The notes under the pieces: generated by a model
Databases searched by the model: none
Seen by the model: only the letters and a program-made list of their open reading frames with translations
Told to the model about the DNA's origin: nothing
Translations under genes and position numbers: made by a program
Assembly: GCA_015657535.1 (NCBI GenBank)
Contig: JADHZB010000852.1
Span: 1-31,126, forward strand
Direction of reading: 5' to 3'
DNA from: Nephromyces sp. MM_2019
Lineage: Eukaryota > Apicomplexa > Aconoidasida > Nephromycida
DNA: 31,126 nt
Part shown: positions 10,173 through 21,857 of the stretch, one piece after another
Layout: every line of letters starts with the position of its first letter
How positions within the stretch are numbered: position 1 is the stretch's first letter

Positions 10173-12177
10173 ATAAATTTACACACATTTTATTTATATT
10201 TTGACTATTTTTATAATTTTTTTTTTTTATAAATTTATATAATTTGTGTGTATCTTCATTTATTTTGTATAAAAGATTTTAAAATAAATATTCAGAAATT
10301 TATTGTTTAAAGATATACACACACACTTTTTTTTCAGTCAAACATACAAACTTTATTTTATTATTTTTTTGGTTACTATAGTAATCCATTATATATATGA
10401 ACTTAATTATTGAATATATTGAATAAACATGCTTCTAGATATATATATTTTTTATGTATATAAATATTTTTTTGCGGTGTATGTATATATAAATATAATA
10501 TATATATATATATATATTATATGTGTTTATGTAGATATAAAATATCTGTGTAGGTAAATGTAAGTGATCGTGTATATATTAAATGAAATGTGTTTTAAAT
10601 ATATATATGTTTATAAATTGAAATGTGTTAATATAAGTATGTGTATGTATAGAAATATTATGTGGAAGTATATGTGTATGTATTGAACTATTTATTAAGT
10701 TTGTGTATGTGTACAATTATATACTTAGGTTACTTGATATTTAATATATATATTTAGATATCTCTCGTAAGTGCTGTCTAATTTTTATAAGATACTAAAA
10801 TTAATTCATGTTTTGAATATGTAGGTTTAAATTATGTAATTTAAAGTATGTCAAACAATATTATCTATAAGAATCCTACTTTTATACACTTGTGATAATA
10901 ACTTAGAGCATAACATATAAAACATGTCTGTCTAAACACAATTTTATTAAATGTTTTCTTATCCATTCCAAAGTTCTCAAAAATTAAGCTTCATTTTTGA
11001 AAAAATAATATATTCAATTCATCTAAAAACACTGATGTGAACAATGTTTTATGTAAGTTTATTATACGTTTAAGTGTCTAAAAGGAAGGAGTTATTAATT
11101 AACAAGACATTAAATATTACATCAAGTTATATTTTCATACCTTTTTGTATAGTTTACCTTTACACACCTTTGCTTTATCTACATATCCCAATTAAATTAT
11201 TTTTGGAATACATACATTTACATGTATTTCCCTTTTTTTTTTCCTCCCCCTTTGAGTGCACACACACACAGTTAGTTCTCTTTTTTAATACTTAGAAATT
11301 ACCTTTACTATTTTCATAAACACTTTTTGCTTGAATAATAATCTCACTTTTGTAAAATCATCTTTATTTCTACACACTAATGCTTTTACAATACAAATGC
11401 GCACACTCTCTTGTTCTACACCTGTGAATATTGCACACCACAACCTTTTCAACTCACACACTCAATAATATACCACTTTATATATTTTGTTTATATATAC
11501 ATTAACACCTCACTGCATAATTTTTGCACACACATCTTTCTTCAAGCAGCTCAAAACTTGGTTAACTGATTGCCCGTGTGTACCTGGTGTGAATATTCTA
11601 GATGTTGAAGTTAACTAACTTTGATTACAACCTCTATTAGCTTGATAACCACAATAATTAATATTAGAATACACATTTTTATAGATAAGATTGTTTCATT
11701 TCCACATAATCTAGGAAATCTAGCTTATATGTATACTTATTATACTCAACACTTTAAATCTGTGTATGTGTTTCCATCTGTATTTAGGTTTACCTAAATA
11801 TCTCGACAATTCTTCACCAATCTTAGGAAATTTATTAAATAAAAACATACTTCTTACAGAGTTTCCGAATGCTTTAGAAAATTAAGAGTTGTTTAATTTT
11901 AGTTATATCTCATCAACCAAGCAACTGTGTTTTGTCGTATAATATAATAAAAAACATATATAAATATATAGAATTTTATTAAGATATCCATTAGGTTTGC
12001 ACCTTATATGAACTAATATTAATTCTATTCCAAATGATAGTCTTACCCATCAAGATTGCTATTATTTTCTGGATTTATAACTTATATTACATTCGAAGTT
12101 ATTTACGATTTTAAATTTATCAATAGAAAGGGCTAGTAAGGTAAATTTGTTGCAAATTTACCTATTTTTTCACAGAA
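10173..12177. other. Intergenic spacer, no gene recognised
   Basis: AT-rich, mostly unique sequence between the Iml1-like gene and the transporter gene. CA/TG content falls sharply after about 10.7 kb. AATAAA at 10172 overlaps the stop codon of the upstream gene and could serve as a polyadenylation signal. I saw no tRNA B-box or other RNA motif. An AT-rich 73-codon ORF (11074-11295) begins with GTG and is not convincing. Confidence 0.6.
12140..12162 (+). promoter_or_regulatory. Perfect 10-bp inverted repeat in the leader of the transporter gene
   Basis: GGTAAATTTG, a TTG loop, then CAAATTTACC. It lies 16 bp before the start codon. A possible 35-bp leader intron (donor gtaaat at 12141, acceptor cacag ending 12175) would begin inside the left arm. 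It could be a protein-binding palindrome or an RNA hairpin controlling splicing or start-codon access. Its function is inferred only. Confidence 0.5.
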
Positions 12178-14207
12178 ATGGAAAGTCTTTCAAAGAATTT
12201 CAGTAACCGAACTTGGATATTCATTGTGTGTATGATGAGCATGATTTTGATTTCAATCATGATAGCTAAAATAGGTCATACTATACAATTTGTTGTACCA
12301 AAACCTTTTTTTATCACATTTTGCACGCACAGTGTTTATATTATTTTCTTACCTATTTCACTGATACTAATGAGTACTGTGAAATCAGAAAATAATATTC
12401 ATGATTTTCAAACATGGCAACCCCTATTCTCGACAACTCTAGTTCTTACAATCCTAAGTTTTATGTCATTTTGGTCATGGTGTCTCGGTATAATTCAAAC
12501 TCAAACTTGGGACTACACATCTATCTTTCAATCTTCATGCTTTTTGGTTTTCATACTTTCAATTTACACTATAAATGAAAGCCTAACAAACTCAAGATTC
12601 ATGGCAGTAAGTATATGCACCGCAGCAAACCTGTTAATCAATTTGTTCTATAACACTGAGTCCAAATTTAACCCATCTCTATACACAAATAATAATGCAA
12701 CATCTAAACTGGGTCATGTTACCATGACTGTACAGAGTATGATATTATTTGGTGCATTTCAAGTTTTTTTCAAAAAGTGGGTACCATCAAATATAAAAGG
12801 AGATTTATCACACTTAATACACTCTGTAAGGTTAATGGGACTAATAGGAATCTTCACATTTGTATTATTCACCCCATTTCTACTATTATTCGATCTTTTA
12901 AATATTGAGAATCTAAATGTTATAATGAAAAGTGATTTCCTGCAATTGTTTGCACTCTCGATTCTAAATAGTATTTATAACTTTTGCATACTAGTTATGA
13001 TATCTATATCATCACCTCTTATTTGTAGTATATCTTGTTTACTAGTGATCCCAATACACTTTATTTGGGATCTTATCACGAATAATAGTGATATGAAGTG
13101 GCTAAATCTATTCATAGTTATAATTATCTTGATTGGTGTTATAACTTTTGGCCTTTCACATGTAGATGTAGGCCATTACAACTGTTATAGGGCTATCAAG
13201 AATGAAGAGTTTGTTATGGATAGTGTGATCACTCGATCTATGAAATCTTTGGATGTATCTGGTCGTGGGGATAAAGGTGTGTTTCTAATTTATTTTTTAG
13301 TTAAGCGGAAATTTGTTTTATCTCTTAAAAATAAATCTCCTTAGTGAAAAAATAGACTAGAACATTGTGATTTTTATTATGAATTATGAAATCCTAACTA
13401 ACTCACTTAAATATAACTTCATTTTCTGTAAATTCCTAGCTCCTCTTTTTTGCGCAAATTATACATAACTCTAAGAGTTTCATTATTTCTGTTTCAATAT
13501 TTTGTAAGTTTCACATTTATAAAAATTTGAGTTATTTTATCGAAATTGTTCATTTTATAGGTACCAATAACCCATTTAACCTAGAAAATATTTTTTAAAT
13601 TTGATTTTTAAATAAATAGCCAGAGATACTTAATTTATATTCCTAATTTCCAGGTAAAGATGTGATAAAATTAGAGGAGTGCAAAGTAGGTTCCTATATC
13701 TCTGAAAGGTCTTTACCACGTTTTGATTCATCAATCTCCTCAGCCTTAAGTGATGGTCAGATTAGTGATGCATCTGAATTGTCTTATGAAAAAAAAATTA
13801 ATAAATTTAAATACTTTAAAGATAAAACTAATCCTAAAGCTTCTGAAAAAGCAGAAGTCTATACACCAATAAAGAGAGACATTCTCAAATCCAATAAGAA
13901 TGTAAATTCCCCTACAAAAAAGGAATCCACAACTGTTTCTAAAAATCAATCGATTTACCCCTCAACAAAACGTGAGAAACTCCACCCTATAAGAAATTCT
14001 AACCACATTTTATCAATTGCTAAAGTCTACCCTCACGCTTCATTACTCCTAACTTCATCACCACCAATTTCTAAGAGATCAAACATTTCCATGAGCAAAA
14101 GGAGATCGCAGGGACAAGTTCGTCTAGGTGGACTGAATCCTTATTCTAGCAAAACTATACCAATCAAATGGGTTAATTCTGACCATGAAAATGACATTGT
14201 ACGCTAA
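12178..14207 (+). CDS. Drug/metabolite (SLC35F-like) membrane transporter, two exons
   Basis: Exons are 12178-13276 and 13654-14207, giving 550 residues. The intron (13277-13653) has donor gtgtgt and acceptor ttccag, and the split Gly codon joins as GDKGKDVIKLEE. About ten hydrophobic helices fill residues 12-328, the usual number for DMT-superfamily carriers. Supporting blocks are ESLTNSRFMAVSICTAANLL (helix 4-5 region), LFGAFQVFFKKW after helix 5, and NSIYNFCILVMISISSPLIC followed by LLVIPIHFIWDLI, which resembles the SLC35F-type 'SP..A..G..L.IP....D' signature. The family moves nucleotide sugars, thiamine or unknown solutes across endomembranes; the substrate cannot be told here. The C-terminal 210 residues are hydrophilic, rich in Lys, Ser and Pro, probably cytosolic and without recognised motif. 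Reading through the intron would give a 388-residue form. It is convergent with the TBC gene. Confidence 0.72.
13277..13653 (+). other. Intron of the SLC35F-like gene
   Basis: This 377-bp AT-rich intron has no CA/TG microsatellite, unlike the introns of the Iml1-like gene and the 27-kb gene. The in-frame extension from exon 1 stops at 13342-13344, so a retained intron would remove the basic tail. Confidence 0.65.
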
Positions 14208-15552
14208 ACTTAATCACAATTATAAAGAATCCAACGTACTTTATCATAACACTTGTTGTATCCACAAGGAGTCATAAAAGTCTCAATGTTTTTATTTGTA
14301 ATTGTATAGTTCATGAAATGATTTTTTTCAATTAATGTTATCTGTGTAAAAATTAAGTTTGTTTTGTGTTTTATATTAAACTCTTGTGCATGATTTGGAA
14401 CATAGAGTGATGTATTAATTTAAAATCATACAAAAGGAAAAAACAATTAGAAAAATCATCAATTTAGGTCAACTCGAACTAATTTTTTATAGAGAATTTT
14501 TGATTTCTTTTTAACCTGAAGGATTAGCTCGACATAATAATCAAAATAAATATATTTGATAAACACTATGGCTTTTCGAAAAACATAAATAGTCTATACA
14601 CAAAGAAAATATATGTGACTACCCTAATTTAGTTGAAATAATCTTCAAAGCATACACTTCAATATTTAAACTTAAATAACACATAAGATTTATAAATGCT
14701 ATATTTTTTTACATTTTTCTTGTAATTATAGTAATAAGTAATAAATAAAATAAACAATCTTATTCTAATTTGAAATTATAGCTCAAATTATAATATTTAT
14801 ACTGTTCCTATAAATTATGATTTTCTTCCAGGATTTATTTGAAATTACAACTACTTTTTAATTTAGAATCCTTTTCAGAACATGTTTCATTTTACTTGTT
14901 CTAATAGTCTAGGTAAGGTTGAATACTAGATAATTTTATTTGTTACAGAAATTTAACTTTTTAATTTTTATATATACACTAATGTTTTTGTCTTATTTTA
15001 TACTTGTGCTTTTATTCTTGATTAACTTTACTTAATAAAATTAAGCTTGACTTGAACATCAAATTATTGTGAATATGGTCTGATTTGTTGAATATTTTTT
15101 TTCTCTAAGTAATTTAGAGTATAGATGTGGAAGACTTTGATTCTTTATTGAATAAGAAATCGATATCTTACGTTTTTATTATTTTTTGGACTCAAACATT
15201 GAGAAGTTATTTTAGAGAGTCTGGATATGAAATGTCACGTAATCTAATATATTTTATATATTGAATCATAACCATTACACTTAAAATATTAAACTTTCAC
15301 TCAAATACAATTCACATATTAAAATTTGTACAATGAATTCTACCTAATCACTTTAACATAATAAAGGCATAGAATAAATACATCCATAAAAATTAAATCT
15401 AAGCAGGTATCGATTTGGTTTGGTTCAAAAGTTTATTCAAATAATTTGTGTAATGATAAAAATTCATGATATATTTGCCAAATGTCTAAAGTTTTTCTCA
15501 AGTTATTAATGTATAATTAGCCTAAATCATTGTAGTTTGTGTCAATTGAACC
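14208..15552. other. Intergenic spacer between convergent genes
   Basis: AT-rich sequence between the 3' ends of the transporter (+) and TBC (-) genes. No RNA gene is recognised. It contains one possible exon-like ORF at 15118-15264, listed separately. Sequence near 14810-14915 has splice-like acceptors (tcttccag, ttttcag) and a gtaagg donor but no reading frame I can support. Confidence 0.55.
15118..15264 (+). pseudogene. Possible orphan terminal exon or decayed copy of the Iml1-like last exon
   Basis: An open frame of 48 codons runs from an acceptor-like tttag to TGA. It includes FWTQTLRSYF, which resembles [10 protein letters not shown] in the last exon of the Iml1-like gene. At DNA level both share ctcaaacattga and, after four differing bases, ttatttta. 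Both also contain agatgtgga upstream. No partner exon is recognised. Chance similarity in AT-rich DNA is possible. Confidence 0.25.
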
Positions 15553-18273
15553 TTAAGTGCTATAATAATACTTTTTTAATATCATATACAACGGTCCACT
15601 TAAAAGAATTATCAAGATCATCAAAAATCGATGGCTAGAAAAGAAACTACGACGATTTTTGGACGAATCAGTTTTCATAAATGTAAATGAAGAACAGAGG
15701 AGTATAATCATGCTGAATAATTTATGAAAAATAATATAAGGTAGACTTAGTACAAGGTAGGGAAACTTTAAAGTGGACTTGGACATTGATTTTATAAAAA
15801 ACAGTAATAGAGCAGGAATGATTGTTCTCTTTTCCCTGTTGTGATGAAGGTAGATGGTGGGTGTGTAAGGGATAGATTGTGCATGCCTTGAGACATAAAA
15901 TCGTTGATTATTTATTTCTTGATTAGTTTTGTTAAACCAAAAAAGGAAATTTGAAAAAGGGTTTTTGTTTTTGGTTGGTTTAAATTTGTTGATAACCTGG
16001 GATTGTTGGTCAAAATTGTCAATTGGGTCATATTTATAACCTGTATTAAGTTGATCAACAAAGTCATACCTTGAGACATAGTAGTGGTCTAAGTCATGCA
16101 TATGGAACAGTGGGTAATTATAGTACACGTTTTTAATATACTTTTCTAGTTGATTATTTTCTATTTGTACTTGTTTTAATACACATTCTGGCATGTATAG
16201 GTGGGTCTTCCAAGTTTTATATTTAGTAGATATGATATAATTTTTCATATCAATCGAATTATGCTTGTCTTCTATTCGAACTGGAGAAGCGGTCGAAAAT
16301 TTGTGTGAAGATTTTTCCATCTTTTTCAAAAAATTATCAACTGGGCAACATTTTTGTAAGTATATGGTGTCTTTTAGTAATTTTTCTAGTGGTAAGTTAT
16401 TCCAATCTATTCTCTGCAAAAAAATATCCATTTCAAAGTGAAATGTATTGAAGGTAGCATCCATACGGTTCTTGTGGAAAATTTCTAATATTTGTTTCTC
16501 ATGGTAGAGGATGATGTTTGCAGAAAAATAAATTGTAAAAGAAGGATGTGTCGACAATACACAATCAAAAAATCGACAAATTTGATCAAAATCTTCAAAG
16601 GGTCGCTTAAAAAATGTAAGTAACCATGGTAAGCAAAAAAGAAGTTGTTCACCTGGTAATTGTGAAATTTCTGAGCTTTTATGAGATGCCCCTCGACTTA
16701 AACGAGTTTTCTTATGGTAAAATGATCGTTGGTTATCTGCAATATTATTAAGCAGACTGTCAAGTGAAGGAGAGCGGACTTCTATTATAAAACAAATAAG
16801 AGAAAGAGCTGGTATGATAGCTGCTTGTAGGGGTAGACCCAGGTAATCTGCCATAAACTTTAACGAAAATCTCTCACACAAAGAAAATGCTAGCAATTCA
16901 GCCTTCTGGTTTTTAATTTTTTCTATTTGATCATTTAATTTGGAGATTTTTCTTGGTGATTTTTTTTCTTTGTCACTAATGGGTTTTCCTTTGTTAATGT
17001 GCGAGTGATTGTTGTTTTCCTTGCTAGGCATTTTAGATATATTCCTAATGTTAGGTTCAAAGGGATGTGTAGCCTTGACTAGTGTCAAGAAAACTGAACA
17101 AACATCATGAAATCCTTGTATATACGAAAATATTTTTTCATGTCGAAATAGTATAGCTTTGATGACACGGCTTAGAGTGGGTTCATACTCAAAATAATGA
17201 TCCTCTTTCAAATTGGGTGAGGTTTCTCTAACATTAATACGGTTGACGTCCCGGTCGACTTGTTTTGAATCATTGCTATTTAACAATTCACCTTCTTTTA
17301 GATACTGATAATATACATTTTCATGATAGAGTTCAGCTGTGAGGAAAAAATATCCATCTGTGAGGTGATCCACGTTGATTGGAAATGACTGTTTGAAATC
17401 TGTGTTGTTGTATTGATTTCTTATGTAATTTGGAATTTTGTTGCGTATTCCATCAGATTTATTGAGGCTTGATATAAGGCTCATAAATGCTAATGTTTCA
17501 ATAGGGGATACGTCGTAATGACGTGTCTCTTCAGAATTGTAATTATACCCTTTTGTAATGTAAGAACATTTACGTGTTATGCCTTGTCCAGTTACAGTGT
17601 CTTTTTCGGATAAATCCTTCCTTAGATTTGATGGATTGTAAGCATCTAGGTTGATTTGGTCTTCATCTACTAAAACTTGAGTGTTTTCGAATTTTTCCAA
17701 ATCTCCAAATACTACTGGCCCATCACTCTGTGATTTTAGATCTTCAGCCCACCTTGTTGATGTTTCATCAAGCTCATTACTCTGTGCTTCTGAATAAGGG
17801 GTGGAGCTTTCGTTAACGGACTCCTTGGTCAAGGAGGTGCTGCCTGTTTCTTGTTCATTCGTGCTATCATTAGGTTTTTCATTAAAATTGGAAGAACTCT
17901 GGTTATTTTGATTGTTGAACGGGATAGAAAATTTTTTAGGATTTGATGCTTTTGATTTTTCATTGCTATTTATAAAACATTCTTTATCATTCTCGGGGCT
18001 TCTCATTGAAATATTAAGCCATTCTGGTGGGAGATCTAACCCTAACAATACACACCATGCTGATAATCGTAGAAACGGGTTTACGAAACCACCTTCTTTT
18101 AGTGCGAATTGTTGAAGTGTTGGAATAACGGTTTCTACAGGTTGTGGTTGCTTCCAAATGGATTCTAGAAAGTTGTAGAGTTCTTGTTCGTGTTCAATCA
18201 ATGGAATTTCCATCATCTGAAAACAAAATATTTGGGTATCATCAGATTCGATAATAGGAATGAATTTTTTCAT
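15553..18273 (-). CDS. TBC-domain Rab GTPase-activating protein, TBC1D20/Gyp8-like
   Basis: A single open frame of 906 residues. N-terminal FALKEGGFVNPFLRLSAW (56-73) matches the start of the TBC fold ('GG..n...R...W'). A Ser/Asn/Glu-rich insert follows (about 100-300). Catalytic motifs come next: VDRDVNR (339-345, candidate arginine finger R345) and YIQGFHDV (384-391, glutamine finger Q386). The second half of the domain resumes after a Lys-rich insert, with LPWLLTFFKRPFEDFDQICR and THPSFTIYFSANIILYHEKQ, both typical of TBC1D20, a GAP for Rab1 and Rab18 at the ER/Golgi. The C-terminus has hydrophobic segments at about 838-862 and 882-898, consistent with the membrane anchor of that family. 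The product is more than twice the usual TBC1D20 length because of the inserts and a 150-residue linker before the membrane region. The first Met is uncertain; MMEIPL (residue 20) is an alternative and is preceded by a splice-acceptor-like ttttcag. Confidence 0.82.
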   Translation of the reverse strand: MKKFIPIIESDDTQIFCFQMMEIPLIEHEQELYNFLESIWKQPQPVETVIPTLQQFALKEGGFVNPFLRLSAWCVLLGLDLPPEWLNISMRSPENDKECFINSNEKSKASNPKKFSIPFNNQNNQSSSNFNEKPNDSTNEQETGSTSLTKESVNESSTPYSEAQSNELDETSTRWAEDLKSQSDGPVVFGDLEKFENTQVLVDEDQINLDAYNPSNLRKDLSEKDTVTGQGITRKCSYITKGYNYNSEETRHYDVSPIETLAFMSLISSLNKSDGIRNKIPNYIRNQYNNTDFKQSFPINVDHLTDGYFFLTAELYHENVYYQYLKEGELLNSNDSKQVDRDVNRINVRETSPNLKEDHYFEYEPTLSRVIKAILFRHEKIFSYIQGFHDVCSVFLTLVKATHPFEPNIRNISKMPSKENNNHSHINKGKPISDKEKKSPRKISKLNDQIEKIKNQKAELLAFSLCERFSLKFMADYLGLPLQAAIIPALSLICFIIEVRSPSLDSLLNNIADNQRSFYHKKTRLSRGASHKSSEISQLPGEQLLFCLPWLLTFFKRPFEDFDQICRFFDCVLSTHPSFTIYFSANIILYHEKQILEIFHKNRMDATFNTFHFEMDIFLQRIDWNNLPLEKLLKDTIYLQKCCPVDNFLKKMEKSSHKFSTASPVRIEDKHNSIDMKNYIISTKYKTWKTHLYMPECVLKQVQIENNQLEKYIKNVYYNYPLFHMHDLDHYYVSRYDFVDQLNTGYKYDPIDNFDQQSQVINKFKPTKNKNPFSNFLFWFNKTNQEINNQRFYVSRHAQSIPYTPTIYLHHNREKRTIIPALLLFFIKSMSKSTLKFPYLVLSLPYIIFHKLFSMIILLCSSFTFMKTDSSKNRRSFFSSHRFLMILIILLSGPLYMILKKYYYST

Positions 18274-18830
18274 AATAAAATTAACAAATAAACCTCTATT
18301 GACTAGGTTGTCCTAATACAATAGTCACGAAATATGAGCTCGAAAATCACTGAGATTCACAAATTCAGCAAAGCTTAGATATCGTGTTGGCTTGTTCAAA
18401 TAGTCACGCTATAATATATTTAATTTACACAAATCCGATATATCCCATCATGTTTAATTTTTTAAATAAGTTAGGTGCAAATTCAGTTGCTCCTAGAATC
18501 TGGCCTTAAACCCAAGAGATCAGAGAAAAATTCATACAGATTCTAGCTAGTAAGACTAGTGATACAAGTCATACACAAATTTAGCAGATCTACGTTTAAT
18601 TTCACTTTCTACAAATCTCCCTAATCATCTTTAAGTTATACGCTACAGGTCCCAAGCCTAAAGAAAAATTTTAGCTAAAACAATGTAGAAAATAGTTGAG
18701 AATCTGAGTATCTTCAGGAAACAAAAACATTAAAAACTCTACTAAATGTATATTTCGCTCAATAGGCAATATATAATCTTTTCGGACTTATGTATATGCC
18801 ATCAGACAGTGTATGGTTTTTACTCAATAG
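18274..18830. other. Upstream region of the TBC gene
   Basis: Mostly unique AT-rich sequence, presumably holding the promoter and leader of the minus-strand TBC gene. I see no repeat, RNA gene or defined promoter motif. Confidence 0.5.
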
Positions 18831-19030
18831 TGGATAAGTTAACCTCCCAGCGTCTATTAATAAGAAAGTCTACAGGGGAATAGATTGCCGCTGATCAGGT
18901 AAGGGTGTGTAGTAGTCATAAGTTATAAAGTAGTTTGTGCCTGTGTGGTAGATCCAGAGGTAAAATGAGCTAAGCGGGCGCCAGTGGATGAATAGCTTTA
19001 AAGTAGTGTGTAAAACGACCGAAGAAAATC
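18831..19030. other. Locally GC-richer unique segment
   Basis: By eye this stretch (with ctcccagcgtc, gattgccgctgatcagg and gctaagcgggcgccagtgg) is the least AT-rich non-coding part of the window and contains no tandem repeat. It has no long ORF and no tRNA, 5S or U6 signature that I recognise. A structured non-coding RNA or a regulatory element upstream of the TBC gene is possible. Confidence 0.3.
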
Positions 19031-21824
19031 ATAAAAGAATGGAGAGAAACAAATGTATTTCGTTGTTTAGACGTGTGTTAGAAGTGATTAATCATATGGT
19101 TATATGTGTGTATTTCTATGTGTGCAAGAATATTTCATAGATGTTTGTGTTCAGTCATAATTGAATGTAGATTGTTTATCTCTGAAGCCTTAAAGGTTTC
19201 GACACTTGTTTATAACTAGTTGAGATAAGTAATATAGTCAGATTGATTGAATCTTTTATATTAAAAGTGGATTGTGTGAAAAGTGTATAATCATACCCTA
19301 GTATACGTGTCTTGAATGGGACGCTCTAAACATCAGTAATATTGAATAATTGACTACGTGTGCTATAAAAATCTGAGGATCATAAACCAGTTGTTTGTGC
19401 GTCTATTGTGATGGGTATAGCTGTGTGTGTATATATACAGCTTGTGTTATTTGTTAACTATATAGCTACGTTTGTTTGTGAGCAAAAAGTACGTGAAGTG
19501 GGTGGTTTTAATAGATGTGGGTTTGTGCGGGTTAGTTGTGTGTGATTGTGTTTACTTGGAATCTATGCAAATGATATGATGGGTGTTTTGTGTGCTATAG
19601 TTTTATATGATTTGAGCTTGTTCGTGCCATGCGTGACAAACTCTATGCAATTCGTGTGAAAATTTATATCATTTATAATCTCCCAAATGATCGTATAGAT
19701 AGAGAAATCTTTATGTATGCTTGTAAATCATGCATGTATTTTGGCCTATATGATGTGTGCGTGCGCTGTTTTGTTGGTTTTTGAAACGCTTATGTTAAAT
19801 CTTTTTGGGTATCAAAAAGATAATTTATAAACAAACTTTAAGCTTAACTACCATATATCCATTTTTTCCAAATAATTTTAATTACACACACAAATGGTAA
19901 ACCTCAATATTACGTTACTCTTGCACATTAGAATGCATATGTGATAATAATAAAAATTGAAATGCTTGAAGAGATTTGCTTAGTGCATATACATAATATT
20001 AAAGAATACAGAATTACAAGTGTCTAGATAATAAATAGTACACACATCCTTAAGATAATTCGAGTTTTTCAACAATAATTAGCATTTACAAAATAGGTGT
20101 GTGTGAAAATAAATCAAGTTATGTTTGATCAAATATTTATATTTTTTTTTATTATGAAACTTAGCTCCACACAAGTTTTATTTGAAGCTTATATAAGTTT
20201 TTACATAAAATGTCACTTTTGAGAGCTTAATAAATTTTTTATTTTCTCAATTTATTTTTAATGCACGCCTAGATTTATTTATATATTTATGTATATGTAT
20301 GTACCTGTGTGTGTGTGTGTATTTATGTGTTTGTGTGTGTGTTAAAATGTGAAATTAAGACATATATATATATATGCATAAATCATAAATATGTACTAGG
20401 ATTTTAAAATAAAACATCATATATATTCATGTTCACTCGGAATTCAATTTAAAATGGTCTTTGTTTCTGTGTGTGTATGTGTGTAAGAGAACATCAAAAT
20501 AGTATTGTATAAATATATATAAACATGTATATCCAGGTGTGTAAAAATTTGTAAAATACTTGAAAACTTCAATATATATATATTAAAATAAATATGTTTT
20601 TTCATAATATTTTTGGTATGCGTATAGGGATGTGCGTTTAAAAATGAAGTTTGTTTAGATGTAATGTAAAGTATATATTTTTATTTAAGTGTGTGTGCAA
20701 ATTCAGTTAATATATTAGGGTTCATAATGAGGATCTAATTGATTAAACATTCTAAACAAACATGCACTTTTATAATTCCATATAAATGGTTTCTAGTTAA
20801 AATTTTTGCTTTTTACACTGTAATTGAAATTAAACAGACTTTTGAATTCCCTACATAAATTCGATGTTTACACACACAATTTTATAACAAAAAGCAATAC
20901 ATAATATTTTTACTTATCAGAAGATCCTTAAAAATCGTGATTTTAATCTAATTTTTAAAGTGTATGAAGTTTATACTAGACAAAAGTGAACTCCAATAAA
21001 TAACGATTTAAATGATCATATTTATATTTGATCACCCACACACATTTTATGCAAAATTTCTATCCTTAGACTAATTACAGTCACATATGAATAAAAAAGT
21101 GGCTTTTTTATGAAGTTTTTTGAATGCACACAAATGCTGAAATTTGCTTTAAAAAACTAACATAAATGATAGATATTATTTTCAATCTGTATATGATTTA
21201 AACTTATTTTAATATATATACACGTGTGTAGCTGAGATTAATATTACACAGAACATAACAACTATACAATCTTATGAATACGATAAATCTGTATAAAAAT
21301 AAATAAATATATTTATATAAATATCTATGTAAGCATAAAATATGAAAAAGTATATGGTTACTTGGTACCCAAACCAATATCCACATATACATATATATAT
21401 ATAAATAGATATACATAATCAAGAAACAACAATTACTAATGTTGTAAACAAAAATTGGATAAATATATAAATACAAAAAATTCTCACTTAATGAAAATAT
21501 AGATTGAAGCAAAATCAATATGTTCAAATTTATAAATTTATGAAATTATAGATCAGAAGCATCCAAAGTTTTGATAATTACAAGCAATTTAGTCTGTATT
21601 TCTATCTAATTTCAAATTCATTTACTTGATCTTTGAATATTGAGTATATTTTCAATAAAGTTTTACAATACCTACCCTTACCTATATATACACATACATA
21701 CACAAGCATAAATATATATATTTATATATGTGTATACATGGGCAAAAACCTACATAAAGTACTCACACATGCCTATGTAATAAATTCACATACACCTATA
21801 TATGCTCATATATATGTATATGTT

Positions 21825-21857
<33 letters not shown>

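Noticed and set aside
11074..11295. 73-codon hydrophobic ORF in the spacer
   Set aside because: It starts with GTG, not ATG. It is T-rich with no conserved motif and ends in a CACACA patch.
21204..21527. 107-codon minus-strand ORF
   Set aside because: It is Ile/Tyr/Leu-rich from AT-rich DNA, with no domain or splice support.
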